From: Bacillota bacterium
Lineage (GTDB): Bacteria > Bacillota > Clostridia > Clostridiales > Clostridiaceae
NCBI GenBank assembly: GCA_023445445.1
Contig: JAEXLD010000127.1
Location: forward strand, 1-14,342
Reading direction: 5' to 3'
DNA: 14,342 nt
The translations under genes and the position numbers were made by a program. The notes under the pieces were generated by a model. It did not search any database, had not been told where the DNA came from, and saw only the letters and a list, made by a program, of their open reading frames with translations. Shown here piece by piece: positions 6,715 to 13,543 of the stretch. Each line of letters begins with the position of its first letter. The first letter of the stretch is position 1.

Positions 6715-7725
6715 TTAAAAGAAAATATTTATAAGAATTATTACAAAAACAATTTGAGAAATACCTACTGCTCCACCATATAGCATTGCTAAAGGTCCTT
6801 CTTTAATTAAATCTGATATTTTTACTCTCATCCCTATACCTGCAAGAGCAATTATTTCAAAATTACTACTTATCCATTTAAATATTTTTGAAATTGATTG
6901 TGGAATAAAACCAATTGTATAAAGGACACAAACAATGAAAAATCCTGTTATAAACCAAGGAATATTTATTTTTCTCTTATTATCAATATGTATTACTTCA
7001 TCCTTCTCCTTAGGTACTTCATCTGCTGTTAAATCTACTTTTTCAAATACTAAAACCACTGCTACTAGTAATATTATTCTTATTATTTTAAATACTGTGG
7101 CTAATTTCACAACATCATCTGAAATAAATTTAGCTGACCCTATTACTTGACCTACAGATTGTAAAATACCTCCTATCATAGCTGAGGTATGCAAGGTCTC
7201 ATTATTATATAATGCTGCAGTAATAAAAGGTAATAGAATCATAAGTATTGTACCTACTACATTAACAATAGTAATAGCTATTACCTTATCAGAATCTTTA
7301 GCTTTAACTACTGGTGCAGTTGCCCCTATTGCTGAAGATCCGCATACAGCATTTCCTGAAGCCATTAATAAACAATACTTTTCATTAAATTTCAACTTTC
7401 TACCTATCCAATAGGTAACTATAATAGTTAATGTCATTTGTAAAATTATAAATATTAACCCATTGAATCCCAAGGCAATAATTTCTCTAAGATTTAAGTT
7501 GGCTCCCATTAATACTATTGAATAATTTAATAAATCCTTTTCTGCAAATTTAGTTCCTTCATCATATTTTTCTGACTTACAAATAGTATTTCCCAAAAGT
7601 ATTCCTATAAATATTGCAAAAGTAGCAGCTCCAACCGTTGAGAACTTTTTTCCTAAAGTTTCAGATATTATACCAATTAGAATACAGATAATTATACCAG
7701 GTAATATATTTTTTATTTTCTTCAA
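6715..7725 (-). CDS. YeiH-family (UPF0324) putative sulfate exporter-type membrane protein
   Basis: This is a polytopic inner-membrane protein of about 336 residues with some ten hydrophobic segments, from ILPGIIICILIGII at the start to a very hydrophobic C-terminal segment. A charged cytoplasmic loop (EVPKEKDEVIHIDNKRK) lies about two thirds along. The glycine-rich GNAVCGSSAIGATAP and IGGILQSVGQVIGSA stretches are typical of the Cons_hypoth698 family, annotated as putative sulfate exporters; the substrate is not firmly known. I chose the TTG start at 7725 because GAGGTG at 7732-7737 is six bases upstream. A start at 7749 (also TTG) would add eight residues but lacks a ribosome binding site. 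A LysR gene lies 96 bp upstream on the same strand and is its likely regulator, as with E. coli yeiE/yeiH, which are arranged divergently. Confidence 0.85.
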   Translation of the reverse strand: MKKIKNILPGIIICILIGIISETLGKKFSTVGAATFAIFIGILLGNTICKSEKYDEGTKFAEKDLLNYSIVLMGANLNLREIIALGFNGLIFIILQMTLTIIVTYWIGRKLKFNEKYCLLMASGNAVCGSSAIGATAPVVKAKDSDKVIAITIVNVVGTILMILLPFITAALYNNETLHTSAMIGGILQSVGQVIGSAKFISDDVVKLATVFKIIRIILLVAVVLVFEKVDLTADEVPKEKDEVIHIDNKRKINIPWFITGFFIVCVLYTIGFIPQSISKIFKWISSNFEIIALAGIGMRVKISDLIKEGPLAMLYGGAVGISQIVFVIILINIFF

Positions 7726-7766
7726 AGTAAACACCTCAATATCTTTCAATTATTTAACTGAAACTT

Positions 7767-7772
7767 ATTATA
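7767..7772 (-). promoter_or_regulatory. Possible -10 of the yeiH-like gene
   Basis: A perfect TATAAT on the minus strand sits about 42 bases before the TTG start, in the gap between the LysR gene and the transporter. The -35 position is a poor TTTTAT, which would suit a promoter that needs an activator such as the adjacent LysR protein. No convincing T-N11-A site could be separated from the AT-rich background. Confidence 0.35.
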
Positions 7773-7821
7773 CATAGTGTTTACTTAAAATAAAAATATT
7801 ATTATTGTATAATTATGATAA

Positions 7822-8709
7822 CTATTTACTTATATATTTCTTTGAATGTTCAATAAAAGCTTTCATATTATTTGATATAAATTTATCACCATGAAATATT
7901 AAGAATAAATCTCTTTCTATTTTCCCCTCACTTAATCTAAACATATAAAGTTCTTTGCTTTTAACTTTATCTTTTATAACAGTATAAGAAAGACATCCTA
8001 TACCTAAATTGGCTTCAACTGTTTTCTTTATTGCTTCAGTACTTCCTAATTCTAGAAAAGTATTAAATTTTATTTTATTTTTCTTAAGAAACAATTCTGC
8101 TCTTTCCCTTGTGCCGCTTCCTTCTTCTCTCATAATTAACTTTTGATTCTCAAGTTCTTTTCCTGAAATCTCCTTATAAGATTTAAGAGGATTTTCTTGT
8201 CCGCAAATAAAGACTAATTCATCTTTCCATATTACTTCCTTTGATATTTCCTCAGAATGAATATCTCCTTCAACAAAGGCAAAATCAACTTTATTTTCTA
8301 AGATTAACTTTTCAATATTCTTGGTATTTTCAATAATTAATGATATTTCTATATCTTTAAATTCAGTTGAAAATCCCTTTATTATTTCTGGCAACATATA
8401 TATACCTATAGTTGTACTTGCACCTATTACTAGTTTTCCCTTTTCCTTTAAATTAATATCTCTAATAGTTTTCACACTTTCATCATATAAATTTAATATT
8501 CTTCTAGTGTAATTTAAAAAAACTTCTCCTTCATGTGTTAAATATAATTTTTTCCCTATTCTATCAAATAATTTCACTTCTAATTCTGATTCCAACTCAT
8601 TTATACTTTGACTTATAGATGGTTGACTTATATACATTTCTTTTGCAACCTTTGTCATATTTAAATACTTAGCAGTTTCATAAAATATTGTAAGTTTTCT
8701 AAAATTCAT
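7822..8709 (-). CDS. LysR-family transcriptional regulator (CysL/YeiE-like)
   Basis: This is a 295-residue DNA-binding regulator of usual family length. The N-terminal winged helix-turn-helix spans about residues 3-60, with the core NMTKVAKEMYISQPSISQSI (17-36), followed by a linker helix. The effector-binding domain starts near GKLVIGASTTIGIYMLP (91-107). The REEGSGTR segment (194-201) is the kind seen in the CysL, YeiE and CbbR branches. ATG at 8709 follows GGGGGA at 8713-8718. A longer frame from 8745 would start inside a terminator-like palindrome and has no ribosome binding site, so I reject it. The yeiH-like gene directly downstream is the probable target. A sulfite or sulfur-related signal is inferred from relatives; the ligand is not visible. 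No clear promoter precedes it, so readthrough from the gene at 8767-9048 is possible. Confidence 0.9.
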   Translation of the reverse strand: MNFRKLTIFYETAKYLNMTKVAKEMYISQPSISQSINELESELEVKLFDRIGKKLYLTHEGEVFLNYTRRILNLYDESVKTIRDINLKEKGKLVIGASTTIGIYMLPEIIKGFSTEFKDIEISLIIENTKNIEKLILENKVDFAFVEGDIHSEEISKEVIWKDELVFICGQENPLKSYKEISGKELENQKLIMREEGSGTRERAELFLKKNKIKFNTFLELGSTEAIKKTVEANLGIGCLSYTVIKDKVKSKELYMFRLSEGKIERDLFLIFHGDKFISNNMKAFIEHSKKYISK

Positions 8710-8731
8710 TTTTCCCCCACTTATTGCAATA

Positions 8732-8759
8732 TAAAAACTCAGCATATGCTGAGTTTTTA
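8732..8759 (-). terminator. 28-bp perfect palindrome, probable terminator before the LysR gene
   Basis: Arms TAAAAACTCAGCAT and ATGCTGAGTTTTTA form a perfect inverted repeat. On the minus strand the stem CTCAGCAT/ATGCTGAG ends in TTTTTATATT, a good intrinsic terminator for the small gene ending at 8767. It is symmetric, so it could also work on the plus strand. It lies 14 bases before the LysR ribosome binding site, so an operator or attenuator role for the LysR gene is an alternative. Confidence 0.7.
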
Positions 8760-8766
8760 ACTAGAA

Positions 8767-9048
8767 CTATTTTTTTACATCTTCATATTCAACATCAATA
8801 ACTTTATCGTTAGAATTATATATATCATCTATACTGCTATTATTAGCTGATTTATTATCATATGTATAGTTCATAGTTGAATTGGTACTTTTTCTTTTAT
8901 TTATATATCCCTTGATTTTAAAAATCACATAAATTACTATTAAAACTGGAATTAAATAAATTAAAAGATTAATAGCTAAGTATCCTACTATACCTACAAC
9001 TAATATAGAACTAATAATATAAAATAATGACTTAATTCTATCATTCAT
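8767..9048 (-). CDS. Small membrane protein of 93 residues, unknown function
   Basis: The N-terminal part (about residues 7-44) holds one long or two closely spaced membrane segments (LFYIISSILVVGIVGYLAINLLIYLIPVLIVIYVIF). A basic patch (KIKGYINKRK) then suggests a cytoplasmic C-terminal tail of about 45 residues. The tail is rich in Asn and Ser and ends in an acidic VIDVEYEDVKK motif, a kind of ending I have seen on other small clostridial proteins but cannot tie to a function. ATG at 9048 follows GAGGTA (9055-9060). The gene has its own strong promoter at 9099-9127 and ends at the palindrome at 8732-8759, so it appears to be a single-gene unit with occasional readthrough into the LysR gene. 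No family is recognised. Confidence 0.75.
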   Translation of the reverse strand: MNDRIKSLFYIISSILVVGIVGYLAINLLIYLIPVLIVIYVIFKIKGYINKRKSTNSTMNYTYDNKSANNSSIDDIYNSNDKVIDVEYEDVKK

Positions 9049-9098
9049 ATAATATACCTCTTCACCTTAATAATATTATTATTCGCTACCTTGAAGTT

Positions 9099-9127
9099 AT
9101 TATACCATAGGTAAAATATTTTATCAA
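9099..9127 (-). promoter_or_regulatory. Strong sigma-A type promoter of the 93-residue membrane protein gene
   Basis: On the minus strand TTGATA (9122-9127) and TATAAT (9099-9104) are separated by exactly 17 bases. The -10 is extended by TGG directly before it. This is the best promoter in the window, about 50 bases before the start codon. It also implies that the gene is not simply the tail of the opp operon. Confidence 0.75.
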
Positions 9128-9180
9128 CAAGAGATATATATTATTCCTTTAAGAGGTTTGATATACTATTTATTTTATTT

Positions 9181-9528
9181 TTATAGGAATAAAATCCAAT
9201 CAATAAATCCACCGTAAAATACAATCACTAAACTAACTATTATTAATACAACTTTATAAGAAAATATATTATACCTTTTTTTCCACTGCTCAATATATAT
9301 TAATTCCTTTTCTTCCCTCTTCTTAAGTATTAAAAGTGCTCCTAACATAAGGCCTAATGGTCCTATTATAAGTAAGGTGCTTTTTACAATTTCTAATGAA
9401 TTTATCCAATTAAATTTAGTTATTAATAAAGATATTATGCCTATTAATATAATTATTCCTATAGATATTAGACTTCCAATAAATAAACATTTTATAAAGT
9501 CTCTTAAAATTTTCCTTAATTTTTCCAT
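9181..9528 (-). CDS. Small three-helix membrane protein at the end of the opp operon
   Basis: This 115-residue protein has three predicted membrane segments at about residues 14-36, 47-66 and 93-113. A charged loop (KKREEKELIYIEQWKKRYN) lies between the second and third. There is no cleavable signal peptide and no recognised family. ATG at 9528 follows GGAG at 9537-9540. Only 18 bases separate it from the oppF stop and no terminator lies between, so it is almost certainly co-transcribed with oppABCDF. It is not a standard importer subunit. An accessory or folding role for the transporter is possible but unsupported beyond position. No clear terminator follows it before the promoter at 9099-9127. 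Confidence 0.75.
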   Translation of the reverse strand: MEKLRKILRDFIKCLFIGSLISIGIIILIGIISLLITKFNWINSLEIVKSTLLIIGPLGLMLGALLILKKREEKELIYIEQWKKRYNIFSYKVVLIIVSLVIVFYGGFIDWILFL

Positions 9529-9546
9529 TGATTAATCTCCTAAATT

Positions 9547-10515
9547 CTAATTATATAAATGACATGCTACAAAATGGTTCTTTTCTATTTCTTTTAATTC
9601 AGGTTCCACACTTCTACATATTTCCATACACTTATTGCATCTACCTTGGAACTTACATCCTTTAGGAGTATTTATAGGACTAGGAACATCTCCCTCTAAC
9701 ATAATTCTTTTTCTATTTTCTTCTACGTCAGGATCTGCTATAGGGATAGCTGACATAAGCGCTTCTGTATATGGATGTTTAGGATTGTTGAATAATACAT
9801 CTGAATCTGCTAATTCAACCATACTTCCTAAATACATAACTGCTACTCTATCTGAAATATGCTTAACCATAGATAAATCATGGGCAATAAATAAATATGT
9901 TAATCCTAATTCCTTTTGTAGCTTTATTAATAAATTAGCAATTTGTGCTTGAATGGACACATCTAAGGCTGAAATAGGTTCATCACATAATATAAATTTA
10001 GGTTCAACTGCTAAAGCTCTAGCTATACCTATTCTTTGTCTTTGACCACCTGAGAACTCATGTACAAATCTATTAGCATGCTCTTTATTTAGGCCTACTT
10101 GTTCTAATAATTCATAAACTCTTTTATTCTTAGCTTCTTTTGATTTAGCTAATCCATGTATCTCTATACCTTCAGAAATTATATCTGCAACTGTCATTCT
10201 AGGGTTTAGTGATGCATATGGATCTTGAAATATTATTTGAACTTCCTTGTTAAATTGCTTTTTTTCTTTGCCTTTTAACTTATCTATAGGTTTACCATTA
10301 TATAATATTTCTCCTTCTGTTTTGTCGTACATACCAATTACAGTTCTTCCACAAGTTGTCTTACCACATCCAGATTCACCAACTAACCCTAATGTTTCTC
10401 CTTCTTTTATGGCAAATGAAACATTATCAACTGCTTTTAGAATGTCTTTACTACCAATTTTAAAGTATTTTTTTAAGTTTTTTACTTCTAAAATTATATT
10501 CTTTTCATTAGCCAT
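9547..10515 (-). CDS. oppF: Oligopeptide ABC importer ATPase OppF
   Basis: This is one of the two cytoplasmic ATPases that drive peptide uptake with OppA, OppB, OppC and OppD. Its 322 residues match the family. Motifs in order are Walker A GESGCGKT (46-53), Q-loop Q97, signature FSGGQ (154-158), Walker B ILCDEP (175-180) and the H-loop H212 in IAHDL. The C-terminal oligopeptide-transporter domain has a cysteine cluster (C287, C293, C296, C300 and C318) of the type that binds an iron-sulfur cluster in at least one related DppD. Its ATG at 10515 lies inside the end of oppD, giving an 8-base overlap and probable translational coupling, and GGAGGAGAG at 10521-10529 serves as its ribosome binding site. 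Dipeptide (DppF) specificity cannot be excluded from the ATPase alone. Confidence 0.95.
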   Translation of the reverse strand: MANEKNIILEVKNLKKYFKIGSKDILKAVDNVSFAIKEGETLGLVGESGCGKTTCGRTVIGMYDKTEGEILYNGKPIDKLKGKEKKQFNKEVQIIFQDPYASLNPRMTVADIISEGIEIHGLAKSKEAKNKRVYELLEQVGLNKEHANRFVHEFSGGQRQRIGIARALAVEPKFILCDEPISALDVSIQAQIANLLIKLQKELGLTYLFIAHDLSMVKHISDRVAVMYLGSMVELADSDVLFNNPKHPYTEALMSAIPIADPDVEENRKRIMLEGDVPSPINTPKGCKFQGRCNKCMEICRSVEPELKEIEKNHFVACHLYN

Positions 10516-11554
10516 TTCTTCTCTCCTCCATAATTAAATTTAACTTGTCCTCAGGCATATCTTCACTATATAACCAGCATTTCACATTATGTTTATCTCC
10601 AAAAGAATATTCCTTAGGTTCTTCTTCTAAACATACATTCATACAATATTTACAACGGGCTGCAAAGGCACATCCAGTTGGTGGTGCAATTAAATCTGGT
10701 GGAGTTCCTTTTATTGAATCTAATAATTGTTTACCCTTCCATCCTAACTTTGGAACTGAGTTTAAAAGTGCCCAGGTATATGGGTGCTTTGGATTATAAA
10801 ATATTTCTCTTTTTTCTCCACTTTCAATAATTTTACCAGCATACATTACAGCAATTTTATCTGCCATTCCAGCTACTACTCCAAAATCATGAGTAATTAA
10901 TATTACTGCAGTATTAAGTCTCTCCTTCAGTTCATTAATAAGTTCAAGTATTTGAGCTTGAATAGTAACATCTAAAGCCGTAGTTGGCTCATCAGCTATT
11001 AAGATTTTCGGTTCACATGCAACTGCAATAGCTATCATAACCCTTTGTCTCATTCCACCAGAAAATTCATGTGGATATTGATCAATTCTTGTTTCAGGAT
11101 TTGGTATTCCAACTAAAGATAGAATTTTTATAGCCTCTTCTCTTGCAGCCTTTTTATCCATATTTCTATGAATAATTAAATTTTCTATTATTTGTTTTCC
11201 TACCTTCATTGTTGGATTAAGTGAAGTTAATGCATCTTGGAATATCATTGCACATTCTCCACCTCTAAAGCTTCTTATTTTATTTTTATCATAAGATAAT
11301 ATATTTTCTCCATCAAAAAGTATCTCACTACCTTCTTTAATTTCTCCTTGTGGTGCTTGAATTAATGCCATAATTGCCCTAGCTGTAACACTTTTACCAC
11401 ATCCTGATTCTCCAACTATAGCTAATACTTCCCCTCTATCAACATCAAAAGAAACACCTCTAACAGATTGAACTTCTCCTGCATAAGTATGATAGGATAC
11501 CTTTAGATTCTTTACATTCAAAATTGATTCATTTTTATTTAATAAACTCTCCAT
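10508..11554 (-). CDS. oppD: Oligopeptide ABC importer ATPase OppD
   Basis: This is the partner ATPase of OppF, with 348 residues. Walker A is GESGCGKS (48-55), the Q-loop Q106, the signature FSGGM (164-168), Walker B ILIADEP (184-190) and the H-loop H222 in ITHDF. The signature ends in Met where OppF has Gln, as is usual for the OppD member of the pair. The C-terminal domain carries cysteines C295, C301, C304, C308 and C326, matching the pattern in OppF. ATG at 11554 follows GGAGG at 11564-11568, which overlaps the oppC stop codon; the gap between the two coding regions is 13 bases. The last codons overlap oppF. Confidence 0.95.
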   Translation of the reverse strand: MESLLNKNESILNVKNLKVSYHTYAGEVQSVRGVSFDVDRGEVLAIVGESGCGKSVTARAIMALIQAPQGEIKEGSEILFDGENILSYDKNKIRSFRGGECAMIFQDALTSLNPTMKVGKQIIENLIIHRNMDKKAAREEAIKILSLVGIPNPETRIDQYPHEFSGGMRQRVMIAIAVACEPKILIADEPTTALDVTIQAQILELINELKERLNTAVILITHDFGVVAGMADKIAVMYAGKIIESGEKREIFYNPKHPYTWALLNSVPKLGWKGKQLLDSIKGTPPDLIAPPTGCAFAARCKYCMNVCLEEEPKEYSFGDKHNVKCWLYSEDMPEDKLNLIMEERRNG

Positions 11555-11567
11555 ATCTTTATGCCTC

Positions 11568-12491
11568 CTATTGTCTTAACTTTGGATCTAAAGCATCTCT
11601 TAATCCATCGCCTAAAACATTAAATGCTAAAATTAATAAACATAAAACTGCAGTAGGGAATAATAATTGATAAGGATAGAATGACATAGCTTGTTGTCCA
11701 GCTGATAATAATGATCCTAAACTAAATGCTGGAATATTTAATCCTAACCCTAAAAATGAAAGTACTGTTTCAGAAACAATTACACTTGGAATTGTTGATG
11801 CAACATCCAATATTATCAACCCTATTGTGTTTGGTAATAAATGCTTTAATATTATTCTTAATGGTGATGCCCCTAAAGCTTCTGCTGCTAATACATATTC
11901 ACTTTCTCTTAATTGAAGAATTTGTCCTCTTATCATTCTTGCTGTGCTCGTCCAAGCTGTTAAACATAAAGCTAGCATCAACTGAAAGTATCCATTACCT
12001 AAAACAACTAAAATTAGTAAAGTGATTATTAAATATGGAATACTATTTAATACTTCAACTATTCTCATCATTATTTCATCTACTATTCCACCTACATATG
12101 CAGCTATTCCCCCATATAAACAACCAATTACTATATCTATTACAGTAGCTATTAAAGCTACACTTATTGATATTCTTGTTCCTACCCATACTCTTGTAAA
12201 TAAATCTCTTCCCATAGCGTCTGTTCCCCACCAAAACTTTCCACTAGGAGATAAATTTTTATTTTCTGTTACTACTGTTTGATAATCCATATTTCTAATT
12301 ATCGGGGAAAATATAGCCATTAATATAATTACAATTAATACAATTAATGCTGTTATAGCAATATGATTTTGTTTAAGTCTTCTCCAAGCATCTTGCCAAT
12401 AACTAATATTAGGTCTAACAACTAAATCACTATCTAATGTAGATGAATCTACAAATTCAAATCTCTTATCTTTTAAATCTAATTTACTCAT
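11568..12491 (-). CDS. oppC: Oligopeptide ABC importer permease OppC
   Basis: This is the second membrane subunit of the importer, with 307 residues. A cytoplasmic N-terminus of about 45 residues precedes the first membrane segment (about 45-66). An extracytoplasmic region contains the family motif WWGTDAMGRDLFTRVWVG (87-104). Five further hydrophobic segments follow. The EAA-type coupling loop that contacts the ATPases is AAEALGASPLRIILKHLLPN (202-221). ATG at 12491 is preceded by a GGAGAG site, 16 bases after the oppB stop. All features are ordinary for the family. Confidence 0.95.
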   Translation of the reverse strand: MSKLDLKDKRFEFVDSSTLDSDLVVRPNISYWQDAWRRLKQNHIAITALIVLIVIILMAIFSPIIRNMDYQTVVTENKNLSPSGKFWWGTDAMGRDLFTRVWVGTRISISVALIATVIDIVIGCLYGGIAAYVGGIVDEIMMRIVEVLNSIPYLIITLLILVVLGNGYFQLMLALCLTAWTSTARMIRGQILQLRESEYVLAAEALGASPLRIILKHLLPNTIGLIILDVASTIPSVIVSETVLSFLGLGLNIPAFSLGSLLSAGQQAMSFYPYQLLFPTAVLCLLILAFNVLGDGLRDALDPKLRQ

Positions 12492-12507
12492 AACTCTTCT
12501 CTCCTGT

Positions 12508-13461
12508 CTACTTAACTAATCTTATACGTGGATCTACAACTGTATAAAGTATGTCTGTTATAAATATTGTTACAAGATAAATTAATGCATATAATAATGT
12601 TAATCCCATTAATATTGGAATATCTCTATCGTTTGAAGCTTGTATAAAATATTGACCAGCCCCCGGGATAGCAAAAACTCTCTCTATAAAGAAAGATCCT
12701 GAAATTACTCCTGATATTGCAACTGGCAATACTGTAATAATTGGTATAAATGAATTTCTTAAAACATGCTTCTTCACTATATCAACTTCTGATAGTCCTT
12801 TAGATCTTGCTGTAAGTGTATAATCTTGATTTATACTATCTAGCATGCTAGTTTTCATTAATCTAGCATAATATGCTAAATATGACCCTGCTCCTGCTAA
12901 AGTAGGTAAAATAGTATATTTCCATCCCCCAAACCAGACATCAGCTCCTTTAGGCCACCCAATTATAGGTAAATTAAATATAGGCCCTTTAGCTAAATAT
13001 TGTTGTAATAATAAAGATAATACTAAAGAAGGCACAGATGCCAATAATAGTACACTTACCAATATTACATAATCTATAATCTTTCCTCTATTCATAGCTG
13101 CGGCAATGCCAAGAATAATACCTAATGAAACTCCTACAATAATTTGTTGTATTCCAAGTCTTGATGATACTGGCATTTTATTTTTTACTATGCTTGTAAT
13201 AGTATCTCCAGCATGAACTAAAGATTCGCCAAATTCTCCTTTTACTACATAATTCTTTAATGTTATTAAGTATCTCTCCATTACTGGCTTATCATAGCCA
13301 TACTTTGCTATAACAATTTGTTTTGTTTGCTCTGGTAATTTTTGAATTTTCTTATCAATAGCTGTTCCTGGAACTGCTGCTAAAAGAAAAAAGGTAGCTG
13401 TTCCTATTAAATAAATAGTAATAACCATTTCTATAAATCTTCTTATAACATACCTAATCAT
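12508..13461 (-). CDS. oppB: Oligopeptide ABC importer permease OppB
   Basis: This is the first membrane subunit, 317 residues from the start chosen here. It opens with MIRYVIRRF and a membrane segment, the usual OppB beginning. GEFGESLV (about 76-83) lies in the extracytoplasmic loop, and four or five more membrane segments follow. The coupling loop is TARSKGLSEVDIVKKHVLRN (about 217-236), and the C-terminus DPRIR is typical. I chose ATG at 13461, with AAGGGCG upstream. A TTG at 13485 would add eight residues but lies two bases after the hairpin at 13488-13517 and lacks a good ribosome binding site. oppA ends 82 bases upstream, the widest gap in the operon. Confidence 0.94.
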   Translation of the reverse strand: MIRYVIRRFIEMVITIYLIGTATFFLLAAVPGTAIDKKIQKLPEQTKQIVIAKYGYDKPVMERYLITLKNYVVKGEFGESLVHAGDTITSIVKNKMPVSSRLGIQQIIVGVSLGIILGIAAAMNRGKIIDYVILVSVLLLASVPSLVLSLLLQQYLAKGPIFNLPIIGWPKGADVWFGGWKYTILPTLAGAGSYLAYYARLMKTSMLDSINQDYTLTARSKGLSEVDIVKKHVLRNSFIPIITVLPVAISGVISGSFFIERVFAIPGAGQYFIQASNDRDIPILMGLTLLYALIYLVTIFITDILYTVVDPRIRLVK

Positions 13462-13487
13462 ATTCTTCGCCCTTTCTAAATTCAATT

Positions 13488-13517
13488 AATGCACACCAAC
13501 ATTCGTTGATGTGCATT
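13488..13517 (-). promoter_or_regulatory. Intercistronic hairpin between oppA and oppB
   Basis: Arms 13488-13500 and 13505-13517 form a 13-bp stem with a four-base loop (GAAT on the minus strand). One position is a U-G wobble in the minus-strand RNA but would be C-A in the plus-strand RNA, which supports a role in the opp transcript. It is followed by AATTGAATTT with no T-run, so it is more likely a 3'-end stabiliser or processing site that keeps oppA mRNA more abundant than oppBCDF than a full terminator. Confidence 0.65.
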
Positions 13518-13543
13518 ATACTAGTTCTATATAATATAGTTAA

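Noticed and set aside
6701..6719. 19-base inverted repeat TTTAAAATA/TATTTTAAA over the yeiH-like stop codon
   Set aside because: It is pure AT and expected by chance at this composition; the GC-containing hairpin just beyond is the better terminator.
8710..8745. Longer LysR product starting at 8745
   Set aside because: The extra codons fall in the terminator palindrome, have no ribosome binding site, and the family N-terminus begins at the ATG at 8709.
11726..12025. Plus-strand frame of 99 codons inside oppC
   Set aside because: It is the antisense shadow of conserved permease codons, with low-complexity leucine-rich translation.
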